Shown: positions 35,293-45,300 of the stretch, piece after piece
Position numbering within the stretch: the first letter of the stretch is position 1
Layout: each line of letters begins with the position of its first letter
Source: Pontibacter roseus DSM 17521
GTDB lineage: Bacteria > Bacteroidota > Bacteroidia > Cytophagales > Hymenobacteraceae
Direction of reading: 5' to 3'
Assembly: GCF_000373265.1 (NCBI RefSeq)
Contig: NZ_KB890767.1
Location: forward strand, 62,001 to 126,000
Length of the DNA stretch: 64,000 nucleotides
Made by a program: the position numbers and the translations under genes
The notes under the pieces: model-generated
What the model saw: the letters and a program-made list of their open reading frames with translations, nothing else
What the model was told of the DNA's origin: nothing
The model's database searches: none

Positions 35293-36558
35293 CTACTGGG
35301 GTGCTACCAACTGCATGAGTATGGCTGAGATGTACGCACCATAGGTGCCCACGGCATAACCGAGTATAGCGAGGAGGACGCCCACTGGCGCCAGTGCCGG
35401 ATGAAAGGCAGCTGCTACAATAGGCGCTGAGGCCGCCCCGCCCACATTGGCCTGACTGCCTACTGCCAGGAAAAAGAATGGTGCCTTGACCAATTTACCT
35501 ACTAGCAACAGCAACAGCATGTGAATCGAAATCCAAATGATGCCAACTAGAAACAGACCGGGTTGGCTGAAGATGGCACCTACGTCCATCTGCATACCGA
35601 TGGTTGCCACCAGGATATAGAGGAATGCACTCGCAATGCGGGAAGCGCCAGCCCCCTCCAGGTTACGAACCTTGGTAGTGGACAGGAGCATCCCAAATGT
35701 GGTAGCCAGCACCACGAGCCAAAAGAAGCCAGATGTCAGGCTGAATTGGGCAAGATAAGGGGCGTTAGCTTCAATCCATGGGGCTATAATATCGGCAAAA
35801 AAGTGCGCCAGACCAGTCAGGCCGAAGCCTACACCGGCTATCAACATGATGTCGGGCAGCGTAGGGACCTTCATGATGCTCTGGCGGTAGCTCTCAATCT
35901 TGTTCTTTAAGTCATTCACAGCCGAGCTGTCTGCCTTGAAAAAAGCATCTATCCTCTCCGACCTTCCGGCACCGTACAGCAGCACCGCCATCCAAATATT
36001 AGCGACAATCACGTCGACGGCAATCACGGCTGAGAACAGGTTCGGGTTAGGCTTGAACACCTCGAACATGGCCAGCTGATTTGCGCCGCCGCCAATCCAA
36101 CTACCGGCTATGGTAGAAAGTCCGCGCCATACGGCATCAGGCCCCTGTCCGCCTACAATATCGGGTGCAAAGGTTGACACTACAAGTATGGCAATGGGTC
36201 CGCCAATGATAATTCCAACCGTGCCTGTGATGAACATAAGCCCCGCTTTGTGACGCAGTTTCCAAATCTCTTTGAGGTCGAGGCTGATGGTGAAGAGCAC
36301 CAAACTAGCCGGCAACAAGTAGCGCGACGCCATTCCGTACAGCCCTGACGTTTCACCGGAAATGATGTTGAGTGAGTTGAGCAAACTAGGTATGAGATAG
36401 CACAGCAAGAGCGAGGGCACAACCGAGTAGAACTTCTTGAACACGGTGCGCTCACTGGAGGCTGTTTTGAAGATGATGGCCAGTATAACGACGAGTATAC
36501 CCAGCACAACGGCATCGTTGGTGATAAGGGGTGCTGTAGCGGTGGTGGTTTCTTCCAT
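35293..36558 (-). CDS. DUF819 family membrane transporter
   Basis: 421 residues with about 11 membrane helices and the DUF819 hallmark stretches: GLYGMASRYLLPASLVLF near 87-104, GSWIGGGANQLAMFEVF near 152-168, and GSQANVGGAASAPIVAAAF near 365-383. The substrate of the family is not settled. Its place between an NlpC/P60 endopeptidase and an L-Ala-D/L-Glu epimerase suggests uptake of murein dipeptides or amino acids (inference). Confidence 0.85.
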   Translation of the reverse strand: MEETTTATAPLITNDAVVLGILVVILAIIFKTASSERTVFKKFYSVVPSLLLCYLIPSLLNSLNIISGETSGLYGMASRYLLPASLVLFTISLDLKEIWKLRHKAGLMFITGTVGIIIGGPIAILVVSTFAPDIVGGQGPDAVWRGLSTIAGSWIGGGANQLAMFEVFKPNPNLFSAVIAVDVIVANIWMAVLLYGAGRSERIDAFFKADSSAVNDLKNKIESYRQSIMKVPTLPDIMLIAGVGFGLTGLAHFFADIIAPWIEANAPYLAQFSLTSGFFWLVVLATTFGMLLSTTKVRNLEGAGASRIASAFLYILVATIGMQMDVGAIFSQPGLFLVGIIWISIHMLLLLLVGKLVKAPFFFLAVGSQANVGGAASAPIVAAAFHPALAPVGVLLAILGYAVGTYGAYISAILMQLVAPQ

Positions 36559-36825
36559 GAAATTTGGTTTTCCTCTAAAGGATTGATGTTGTATTTATTT
36601 TCGCTGTTTAATCTACCTTTGGATTATGGCTGTTGCTGCACCCTAGCGAGTTTTCGCTGCAAGTCTTTGGTCGTTCCGGTGCCCTTGTGCCAACAGCTGC
36701 GTTGCTCTGTTTTGAGCCCTCATGCTACGTGGTCTACGCACCTGGACTGGTCCAGACACTTCTTGGTTCCACCCCTGACCATGCGACTATACCTGATTAC
36801 CCTCTCAAAAGAAAAATCCCGCGGC
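36559..36825. other. Intergenic DNA upstream of repeat copy A
   Basis: No gene is visible. An isolated TACCTTTG (36614-36621) on the plus strand has a TTG 23 bases upstream but no downstream gene. Confidence 0.3.
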
Positions 36826-37095
36826 CGATTAACATCCCCCTGCCCCCTTTGAAGGGGGACTTCCTGCCACAGCTTTTTCTAAGGTATAGACACTGTAGCA
36901 CTTGTACACTGGCAGGTATAGCAAGGCATACTTACAACCTTAGCCACAAAGCAGCGGCCTAAGACAGGTGCACCGATGACGATTTTTTGTTCGAGCGGTC
37001 AGCGAGTTCAAAATCGTCTTGACTTTTATGCCTACTTTTTGTGTCAAGACAAAAAGTAGGTGCCCGCCGCACAGGCGAAGGTATGAAACAGCAAA
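36826..37095 (+). repeat. Dispersed structured repeat, copy A
   Basis: One of three copies of an element of about 280 bp (also 41783-42083 reversed and 59025-59305). It opens with ACATCCCCCTGCCCC and a C-rich/G-rich palindrome, holds two AGGTATA motifs, a stem GACGATTTT/AAAATCGTC enclosing CGAGCGGTCAGCGAG, then a hairpin CCTACTTTTTG/CAAAAAGTAGG, and ends in GTGCCCGCCGCACAGGCGAAG. It is non-coding and lies between the DUF819 and PLP-enzyme genes. Confidence 0.75.
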
Positions 37096-37150
37096 GTTAC
37101 AGGTATAGAACAACTGCAGCTATAAGACTTCAAATCATTAGCTTATAAAG

Positions 37151-38218
37151 CTACTCTCCTGAAAACTGATGTATCAACTCCGTCAAGCGCTGCAAATCCG
37201 CCTCAGTGTGCGCACTGTTCAAGATGACCCTTGTTATCGGCTCATCGGCAGGCGTTGGGTAGCGGAAGCTGGAGATAATAACCCCGTGCTCCTGCAGGAA
37301 GGCGGCCAAGCCAGGTTGATGCACCCCAAACACAGGGTATCTGTCAAAGTAACTGAATTGCTCCGGACGCTCCAAATGCTTCAGAAAGTAAGCGATGTTT
37401 GCATACAGCTTCACACGCGCCTCCCGAAAGACAGATTCGCAACGCAGGAAAGCATACAGGTAAGCAGGTATAGCCGGTGACGCCCCACCGAAATAGTGGC
37501 TGCGCCGCAGCTGGTCTACCAATTCTTTATCGCCTAAAACCACGCCGGCAGGTATCCCCAGCGCCTTTCCCATGGAGCTCGCCACCACCAAGCGCATATT
37601 CGGCAGCAGGCGCGCGCTCAGCTGTGCGTAAATTCCTGCCCCATCCTCTCCTGTCACCCCGAAGCCATGCGAATCATCGACAATCAGGGTGATTTGCTTG
37701 TCAGTAGGCAAGGCGCTTAACCAACTGAAACCGTGGTTGCGCGCCTTGAGCGGGTCAAGGGAGTTGCAGACCAAAATAATGTGCGTCTTCCCCGAGGCCT
37801 GCACATTCCGCAGCATAGGGCCCACCCAGGCGTCGTAGTCGCCGGTGACCTCATCGGCGGTGCTGCGCCAGAGGGCGGGGTGCGTGTTGGGCGCGTAAAT
37901 GAAATGCCCGCTCCCCTGCAGGGTCTGCACCAGCGCCTGCCCCGCCAGGTAGCCCGACGACATCGTGAAGGCCGCCTCGGCTCCGGTATACCTGGCCAGG
38001 TACTCCTCCACCTCCTCGAACACCTGCAGCTGCAGATTGGAGTTGCGGGAACTGGAGTAGTTGGTGCCGTAGCGGGCCATACCTTCCAGCAGGTGTTGCC
38101 TGAATTCAGAATTCACCGGTATACCCAGGTAAGAGGTCCCGCTGAAAAACAGGAACTCCTCTTCGTTTACCACCAGGGTACGGCCCGGCAGTTGGTCTGT
38201 GTATACCTTATTGGCCAT
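37151..38218 (-). CDS. PLP-dependent alpha-oxoamine synthase-like enzyme
   Basis: I start at 38218, where ATG overlaps the epimerase stop (TAATG), giving 355 residues; longer frames run into the epimerase gene. Fold-type I PLP enzyme of the KBL/AONS class: SGTSYLGIP near 26-34, YGTNYSSSRNSN near 50-61, DDSHGFGVTGEDG at 181-193 (PLP-binding Asp, His184) and Lys218 in SSMGKALG as the Schiff-base lysine. Classic members join an amino acid to an acyl-CoA or cleave 2-amino-3-ketobutyrate. Tight coupling to the dipeptide epimerase points to a step in murein-peptide amino-acid use, but the reaction is unknown. Confidence 0.82.
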   Translation of the reverse strand: MANKVYTDQLPGRTLVVNEEEFLFFSGTSYLGIPVNSEFRQHLLEGMARYGTNYSSSRNSNLQLQVFEEVEEYLARYTGAEAAFTMSSGYLAGQALVQTLQGSGHFIYAPNTHPALWRSTADEVTGDYDAWVGPMLRNVQASGKTHIILVCNSLDPLKARNHGFSWLSALPTDKQITLIVDDSHGFGVTGEDGAGIYAQLSARLLPNMRLVVASSMGKALGIPAGVVLGDKELVDQLRRSHYFGGASPAIPAYLYAFLRCESVFREARVKLYANIAYFLKHLERPEQFSYFDRYPVFGVHQPGLAAFLQEHGVIISSFRYPTPADEPITRVILNSAHTEADLQRLTELIHQFSGE

Positions 38219-39234
38219 TAAGCTGTCAGGGTAACGCCGGTGCCGTTCACGTTGCTGAACTTCACTTGGCCGTAGTTGATGGTGACGCCGGTGGCGATGT
38301 CCTTGCTCAGCAGCAGGGCGCCGTCCATGTCCACGTAGTCGAGCATGGGCAGTAGCTGCGCGATGGCCGATATACCCACACTGGATTCGGTCATGCAGCC
38401 TACCATCACCTTCATCCCCAGACTCTTGGCTTCGGCAATCATACGGCGGGCGGGCGTGAGGCCTCCGCATTTGGTCAGCTTGATGTTCACCCCATGAAAA
38501 TGTCCGTTGCACTTGGCTACGTCGCTTTCGGTGATGCAGCTCTCATCGGCAATCAGGGGCAGCTCAGACCGCTCGAATACGGCCTTCATGCCTTCCATAT
38601 CATCGGCGCGCATGGGTTGCTCGATAAACTCCACACCCAGTTGCTTCAAGTGCTTCGAGTTCTCGATGGTCTCTTCCACGCTCCAGGCGCAGTTGGCATC
38701 TACACGGAAAACGGCATCGGTATGCTTGCGCAGCTCCTGAATAATGGCCACATCTTCCTTCGTACCGAGCTTGATTTTGTAGAGCGGCCACGGCATTTCC
38801 TGCAGCTTCTTCACCATGTTATCGATGGTGTCGATGCCGATGGTATAATCCGTCAGCGGCATGTTCTCCGCCTCCAGGCCCCACATTTTGTAAAGCGGCT
38901 GGCCGTGCATTTTGCCGAACAGGTCGTTGGCAGCCAAATCCAGGGCGCACAGGGCAAAAGGGTTGTCAGCCAGGTGTGGCTGCATCTGCGCCCAAAACTC
39001 CTCCGGCGAGGTCAGCTCCGTCGACTCAATCTTCTCGCGGATGCTTTCCAGCGCATTGGTCATGTTCTCGATGGTGAAGCCGTAATATGGGTTACTCGTC
39101 GCCTCGCCATATCCCTTGTGCTCGCCATGCTGCAGCTCCACAATCAGGGTTTCCTGCACGTCGCGGGAGTCGTAGGAGATGGTGAAGGTATGCCGCAGCG
39201 GCAGCTCGAAAGAGCGTATCGTTAGTTTCAACAT
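38218..39234 (-). CDS. L-Ala-D/L-Glu epimerase (enolase superfamily)
   Basis: Muconate-lactonizing subgroup of the enolase superfamily, 338 residues. The catalytic and metal-binding set is complete: K153-x-K155, D179, E205, D230, and lysines K252/K255, plus the MDMD-type D302-x-D304 motif that in known dipeptide epimerases holds the substrate amino group. The enzyme converts L-Ala-D-Glu from murein peptides to L-Ala-L-Glu so that ordinary peptidases can use it. It overlaps the PLP-enzyme start by one base. Neighbouring NlpC/P60 and PBP4-type genes agree with the role. Confidence 0.92.
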   Translation of the reverse strand: MLKLTIRSFELPLRHTFTISYDSRDVQETLIVELQHGEHKGYGEATSNPYYGFTIENMTNALESIREKIESTELTSPEEFWAQMQPHLADNPFALCALDLAANDLFGKMHGQPLYKMWGLEAENMPLTDYTIGIDTIDNMVKKLQEMPWPLYKIKLGTKEDVAIIQELRKHTDAVFRVDANCAWSVEETIENSKHLKQLGVEFIEQPMRADDMEGMKAVFERSELPLIADESCITESDVAKCNGHFHGVNIKLTKCGGLTPARRMIAEAKSLGMKVMVGCMTESSVGISAIAQLLPMLDYVDMDGALLLSKDIATGVTINYGQVKFSNVNGTGVTLTA

Positions 39235-39276
39235 AGTTGGTTGGTTTGTGTAGTATAAACTAGCTTGTTCATTCTT

Positions 39277-40626
39277 TTAATACTTCTCGTGCACCTCGGT
39301 CATGATGCGCTCCATGGCGCTTCGTATCTCTGACGAAGACGATTTAAAGTTGTTGTTCATGAAGCTGTAGAGCAGCAGTTTGCCGCTCTTGGTAATGATG
39401 TAGCCGCTCTGGTTATGCACATGCGCCAGCGTACCGGACTTACCGAAAACAAACGGAACCTCGGCTTTGTAGATGTTGCGGAAGGTGCCTGGCCTGCCTC
39501 CTACAGCCAGCATGGGCAGCAACTTCTCTTTCGGGCGCTCGGCCTGCATTTTCTGCAACAGCGCGATGATGCTGCGCGGCGTGAACATGTTCATACTGGA
39601 CAAACCTGATCCGTCAATCCATATAGGAGCGTCAGGTAAATCAGATAGGTAGGTGCTCACGGCATGTTTGATGGCCCGCTCCACTGACAGCGTATCCGAC
39701 AGTGTACCAGAACTCAGTATCATCAGTTGCTCGGCCATCAGGTTATCGCTCACCTGCAGCATGCGTTTGAACACGGTGTCTGCGGGCAGGCCGTAGAGCG
39801 TCTGGGCATTGGCAGGTATAGCGCGTTTCACCAGTTTCACGGGACGCTTCAGGGTATCGGCCAGGAGCTGCACCGTCAGTTCGGGTGACGTGATGAAGGG
39901 CACTTCCTGAGAGAAGGCAATAGCCGCGCGTTTCGGGTTGTAGGCGATGTCGTTGGTGCGCCAGGCCCTGCGGAAGGTGTCGCGGTGGGCGTTTTTGGAT
40001 GTATCAGGCTTTACGTGCTTCTCAAAAAAAGCTGGTGTGGTGGTATAGGCGGTGGTGCTGTCCTTCTTGAATTTGACGACGTTGCCGTGTATCGGGAAAG
40101 CGTTGCGCTCCGGCTGGTAATAGTAGTTGTAGTCGTCCCAACCCCAGTTGGTGGCGAAGGGCGTGCTGGTCATGGGCGCCTCGATGTAGTAGAGCTTTTC
40201 CTTGCGGTTTTTCAGGAAATCGTAGGCGATGTTGTTCTGCAGGTCCATGTGCGTGAAGGTCGGGTCACCGGTGCCCCAGAAAATCAGCGAGTCGCCTTTG
40301 GCCACGTACTTGAGGGCAGGTATGGAGTCGCCTAGCATTTTAGAGGCAGCATAGAACGTGAAAAGCTTGGTGTTGGAAGCCGGCACGAAGTACTTGTCGG
40401 CGTTGTGCTCTACCACCGCCTTGCCCAGTTCCGGGTCATACAACACAAAGCCCACGAAGCTTTGCTGCAGCAGGCCCACTGCCGACACGCGCTGCTGTAT
40501 CTCGGCAGGCCCGTAGGGGGCGGGCGCTTCGGTCTTGGGTTTGGCCGCGCTACAGCCCAGCAGGAAGAATAAGCCGAGGCAAGGTAGAAGCCGCCAGGTA
40601 TAGCGAGTGAGTAGAGGTTTGGTCAT
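39277..40626 (-). CDS. dacB: D-Ala-D-Ala carboxypeptidase/endopeptidase, PBP4 type
   Basis: 449 residues, lipobox (FLLGC, Cys25). Peptidase S13 motifs: SxxK in PASNTK (S84, K87), SxN in VSDNLMAE near 293, and KSG in FGKSGTLAHV near 395. Such enzymes trim D-Ala from or split cross-links in murein peptides. It is longer than soluble DacC proteins because of the domain inserted between the first two motifs (about 130-270). It sits between the epimerase and an amidase gene, all on the minus strand. Confidence 0.92.
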   Translation of the reverse strand: MTKPLLTRYTWRLLPCLGLFFLLGCSAAKPKTEAPAPYGPAEIQQRVSAVGLLQQSFVGFVLYDPELGKAVVEHNADKYFVPASNTKLFTFYAASKMLGDSIPALKYVAKGDSLIFWGTGDPTFTHMDLQNNIAYDFLKNRKEKLYYIEAPMTSTPFATNWGWDDYNYYYQPERNAFPIHGNVVKFKKDSTTAYTTTPAFFEKHVKPDTSKNAHRDTFRRAWRTNDIAYNPKRAAIAFSQEVPFITSPELTVQLLADTLKRPVKLVKRAIPANAQTLYGLPADTVFKRMLQVSDNLMAEQLMILSSGTLSDTLSVERAIKHAVSTYLSDLPDAPIWIDGSGLSSMNMFTPRSIIALLQKMQAERPKEKLLPMLAVGGRPGTFRNIYKAEVPFVFGKSGTLAHVHNQSGYIITKSGKLLLYSFMNNNFKSSSSEIRSAMERIMTEVHEKY

Positions 40627-40717
40627 GGAAGAGTTACTATTACTTTTTTATGTACCTAGACAATCAATAAGTACTCATATGCGGGAGCATTTGGAGCATG
40701 AGATGATTACCCCCAAT

Positions 40718-41632
40718 TTACAAATACTTCTGATACAGGTTATACAGAATCAATTTCTCGTCCTCTGTCAGCGGCGCCTCCACATCGGTCTGGATGAAGT
40801 GGATTTTGAAGGCGCGAACGGCAGCCTCTGGGTTGCGCACATCATACCCAATGATACGCAGGGCGTCGTGCGGGTTGAAGTTGTTGGGCAGCACATGTTT
40901 CGGCACCGTCTCCATCACCAGCAACGGCGACGCATCCTTCTCGCCGCCTACCGGCACTTCGCGCAGCACCTGCTCCTTTGCCAGCACGTCCTCATCAAAC
41001 CACAATCCGAAACCGTTGTCGGCCAAAGTCTTCCAAGGGAACAGCGGGCTTGGGTCCACCTTACGTACCGGGGCGATGTCGGCGTGGCCTATAAAGTTCT
41101 CGGTAGGTATACCGTGTTGTTTTTTGAGTTTACCCAGTACGGCAATGAGGCTGGTAATCATCTCCTCCGGGAAGGGCTCGGAGCCGTTGTTGTCGAGCTC
41201 AATTCCGATGGAGCTGGAGTTGAGGTCGGTGTTGTTACCCCACTTGCCTGCCCCGCCATGCCAGGCGCGCATGTGGTCGTGTAACATCTGATATACCTTG
41301 CCGTCGCGCCCAATTACGTAATGCGAACTCACCTGGGTGGAGGGTATGGTGAAGGTCTTCAGGGTCTGCTCGGTGGAGTTCTGCGCCGTGTGGTGGATGA
41401 CCACGTAGTTGGGCTTGCGCAGGTTGAAGTTGGTGGTGCCCACCCAATAGTCCCCTTGCGGGTAGGTATGCTCCCCATCTGGTGCGGCAGGTATAGCCCG
41501 CAGCGATTTGGCATAGGCCTTGGCCTGTTTTTTATACGACTTATTGGTAGCGGCATAAGGGTTTGTGGCGCAGCTCGCCAGTAGGCTGCAGCCTAGCAAC
41601 AGACTAAGTGCTTGCGTCAGAATACGTTTCAT
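40718..41632 (-). CDS. N-acetylmuramoyl-L-alanine amidase lipoprotein (Amidase_2)
   Basis: 304 residues, lipobox (LLASC, Cys21). The amidase_2 domain has zinc ligands in VIHHTAQN near 81 and GHADIAPVRKVDPSP near 200, and RAWHGGAGKWGNNTDLNSSS between them. It cuts between MurNAc and the stem peptide, giving free glycan and peptide. It resembles AmiD, an outer-membrane lipoprotein amidase that acts on anhydro-muropeptides. It begins the minus-strand run amidase, carboxypeptidase, epimerase, PLP enzyme. Confidence 0.92.
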   Translation of the reverse strand: MKRILTQALSLLLGCSLLASCATNPYAATNKSYKKQAKAYAKSLRAIPAAPDGEHTYPQGDYWVGTTNFNLRKPNYVVIHHTAQNSTEQTLKTFTIPSTQVSSHYVIGRDGKVYQMLHDHMRAWHGGAGKWGNNTDLNSSSIGIELDNNGSEPFPEEMITSLIAVLGKLKKQHGIPTENFIGHADIAPVRKVDPSPLFPWKTLADNGFGLWFDEDVLAKEQVLREVPVGGEKDASPLLVMETVPKHVLPNNFNPHDALRIIGYDVRNPEAAVRAFKIHFIQTDVEAPLTEDEKLILYNLYQKYL

Positions 41633-41782
41633 TTGGTGTCTACTTATTCAGTAAATATAAAAAATCAATTTGGCTATACCTGCCAGATTGTTATTTAGAA
41701 AGTTAGCCTATGCATAATCTGTTACTGTGCATGACGCCAGTTTGTAACTAGTGTTGCAGCTTTTAAGGTATAGCAATAGGCC

Positions 41783-42083
41783 TTGTTTCATAGCTTCGCC
41801 TGTGCGGCGGGCACCTCCTTTTTTCCTTGATGAAAAAAGGAGGCAAAAAAATTAAGACGCTCCTTCCTCGGGGGCCCTTACCCCCACTCGCTGAACGCTC
41901 TTAAAGAGGGTTCCTACCCCCACAGTGGAGCGTCAAGTAGTGCACCTGATAGATGGCTCTCTTCGTTGCTGCTGTTATAAAATATGCTTTGCTATACCTG
42001 CCAACTTGTGTGCTATAACGAATCCTTGTGACCAACAGTAGCGTCAGAAAGACCCCCTTCGAAGGGGGCGGGGGGATGTCAAG
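41783..42083 (-). repeat. Dispersed structured repeat, copy B (reverse)
   Basis: Reverse-oriented copy of the element at 36826-37095 and 59025-59305. The terminal hairpin here is CCTCC...GGAGG in place of CCTAC...GTAGG in copy A: both sides changed, keeping the pairing. A GC block (GGGGGCCCTTACCCCC) is inserted in the middle. It ends at the C/G palindrome near 42055-42076. It lies between the amidase and GH3 genes. Confidence 0.72.
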
Positions 42084-42167
42084 CGTTCCCAAACTCCCCT
42101 CCTAAATCAAGGAAGTACACTTATTAAGTGTCAAACCCCGCCTCTAGGTATACCCGCCGCAACATCG

Positions 42168-42175
42168 TATCTTTG
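42168..42175 (+). promoter_or_regulatory. Putative promoter -7 box of the GH3 gene
   Basis: TATCTTTG matches TAnnTTTG. With the TTG start at 42316, the leader would be about 130 bases. Confidence 0.35.
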
Positions 42176-42315
42176 GCTACTGATTGCTTACTTACTTTGC
42201 GTTCCCAATATTGCTTTTATTTGCAGGATTTGAAAAAATTCCCGCAAATAAAAATGCATTCGCCCGAAATCTGTTAAATTGCAGTGTATCTGATATCCTA
42301 TTAACACTTATCACT

Positions 42316-45300
42316 TTGAAACCACACCATTACCTCTCGCTGGCCGTTGCGCTGCTGCTGACTTTTGGCACCAGTAACCTGCAGGGCCAGACCAACAAGG
42401 CAAAATCCGGCAAGGCTGCCGCCAAGAAAGCAACGGCTGCCACTTTCACCCCGGGCCGCGACGCCGACTTCCTGCAGCACACCAACAGCCGCTGGGTTGA
42501 TTCCGTCATGAAAACCCTGACTCCCGAGGAGCGCATCGCCCAGCTCATCATGATTCCAGTGTACTCCAACAAGAACCAGGCACACATTGACTCGGTGAGC
42601 AACATCCTGAAAACCTACAAAGTGGGCGGTATGATTTTCTTCCAGGGTGGTCCGGTGCGACAGGCCAAAATGACCAACCGCTACCAACAGGAGAGCAAGG
42701 TGCCGCTGATGATTTCGATTGACGGTGAATGGGGACTGGCCATGCGCCTCGACAGCACCATCCGTTTCCCGTACCAGATGGCTTTGGGTGGTATCGACAA
42801 TGAGCGCCTGATTTACGAAATGGGTGCCGAGATTGCCCGCCAGTGCCAGCGACTGGGGGTGCACGTGAACTTCGCTCCTACCGTGGACATCAACAACAAC
42901 GCCAACAACCCAGTTATCGGCTTCCGCTCTTTTGGCGAAGACAAGTATAACGTGGCCAGCAAGTCGCTGGCTTACATGAAGGGCATGCAGGACAACCACG
43001 TGTTGGCCAGCGCCAAGCACTTCCCGGGACACGGCGACACCAACGTGGATTCACATTACGGCCTGCCGCTCATCAACTTCTCCCGCATCCGCCTCGACTC
43101 CACGGAGCTGCACCCTTTCCGCGCCCTCATGGACAAAGGACTGGGCAGCGTGATGGTGGCACACATGAACATCCCGGTACTGGACAACACACCGAACCTC
43201 GCCTCTACCCTCTCGAAACCGATTGTAACAGACTTGCTCAAGAATGAGCTGAAATACAAAGGACTGGTGTTTACCGACGCCCTCAACATGCAGGGTGTAG
43301 CCAAGTTCTACCCTCCAGGCGTAGTGGACGTGAAAGCTCTCTTGGCCGGTAACGACGTGATGCTGAACACGATGGATGTGAAGACAACCATTGAAGAAGT
43401 GAAGAAAGCCATCGCCAACAAGGAAATCACTCAGGCCGATATTGACGCCCGTGTCCGCAAAGTGCTGGCCGCCAAGCAATGGGTAGGCCTGGACAAGTGG
43501 GAGCCCATCGAGACGAAAAACCTGATTGCCGACCTCAACAATCCGCACGCGCAGTACCTGAACCGTCAGCTGACCGAAGCGTCGCTCACGCTGTTGCGTA
43601 ACAAAAACAACATCCTGCCGATTCAAACGCTTGACACGTTGAAAGTGGCGGCACTGGCGATTGGCACGAAAAAGCAGACCGCTTTCCAGCGTGACCTCGC
43701 CCGCTATACCCAGGTAGACACGTTCTTCCTGCAGCCGACCAACTCCATTGAGGAGCTGTGGGCGATGAAAGAAAAACTGAAAGACTACAACCTGATTATT
43801 GCAGGCGTACACGCGTTGCAGCTCAAGGCGGGCAGCAGCAATTTCGGTATCACTGCCGAGATGAACCTGTTCCTGAAGGAGCTTATCCGCAACAAGAAGA
43901 CTATTGTGAGCGTGTTCGGCAACGTGTATAGCCTCGCCGAAATGGAGAGCCTTGACAAAGCAGATGCTGTGATTGCGGCCTATCAGGAAAACGCAGTTAC
44001 CCAGGATTTGGCTTCGCAGATGATTTTCGGAGGTATAGGCGCTACAGGCAAACTGCCGGTTACGGTGAGCAACTCCTTCAAGATTGGCGATGGCCTGTTG
44101 ACCCGCGGAGGCTGGCGCCTGGCTTATTCCATGCCGGAAGCGGTGGGCCTCAAGTCGCAGGACTTGGCAGGTATAGATTCGCTCGTGCACCAGGCCATTC
44201 GTGAAGAAGCGGCTCCAGGCGCGCAAGTGCTGGTAGCCAAAGACGGCAAGGTGATTTACCACAAAGCCTTCGGCCACCATACCTACGACAAGGAACAGCC
44301 GGTACGTGTGGACGACCTCTATGACTTGGCTTCGGTGACCAAAATCAGCACCTCCATGGCCGCGCTGATGCGCCTCAAAGGCGAAGGCCGCTTCGACGAG
44401 AACAAGACGCTGGGCACGTACCTACCCATGGCTGCCGGCACGAATAAAGCCGACTTAAGCTACCGCGACATCCTCACGCACCAGGCCCGCCTGAAATCTT
44501 GGATTCCATTCTGGAAGGAGACTGTGAAGGAGAGCGGCAAGTTCAAGTGGCGCACGTTCAAGGCAGATTCTTCGGCCCGCTTCCCTATCAAGGTGGCCGA
44601 TAGCCTGTACATCCATCGCAAGTACGCTGACAAGATATACAAGGAAATCATGGAGTCGCCGCTGAATGAGAAGCCGGGCTATGTGTACAGCGACCTATCG
44701 TTCATTCTGGCTCCGAAAGTGGTGGAGAACATCACCGGCGTGGGATTTGAGACTTATCTGCAGAACTCCATCTACGAGCCAATCGGGGCGACTACCCTCA
44801 CGTTCAACCCATACAAGCAGTATCCTCTGTCACGCATTGTGCCTACGGAATATGAGCCGCACTTCCGCAAGCAGCTGCTGCACGGCACCGTGCACGACGA
44901 AGGCGCTGCCATGCTGGGTGGCGTGAGCGGCCATGCCGGCCTGTTCGGTAACTCCAACGACGTGGCCAAACTGATGCAGCTATACCTGAACGACGGCCTG
45001 TATGCCAACAAGCGCTATATCGCCGAGAATGTGGTACGCGACTACAGCAAATGCCAGTTCTGCGACCAGGGCAACTACCGCGCCCTGGGATTCGACCGTC
45101 CAGCCAAGCCAGGCGCGCCGAACAGCAATGCGGCACCAAGCGCACCGGCAGAGAGCTTCGGCCACTCCGGCTTTACAGGCACCTATACCTGGATTGACCC
45201 CGTGAACAACCTGGTGTATGTGTTCTTGAGCAACCGCGTAAACCCGACCCGTGAAAACAGCAAATTGAGCAAGCTCAACACCCGCACCGGCGTACTGCAA

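Noticed and set aside
36614..36621. Orphan promoter-like TACCTTTG on the plus strand
   Set aside because: No gene or clear RNA follows; eight-base matches of this kind are expected by chance.
37151..38512. Longer version of the PLP enzyme starting at 38512
   Set aside because: The extra 98 residues are Arg/His-rich and overlap the epimerase gene; the TAATG overlap at 38218 gives the family N-terminus.
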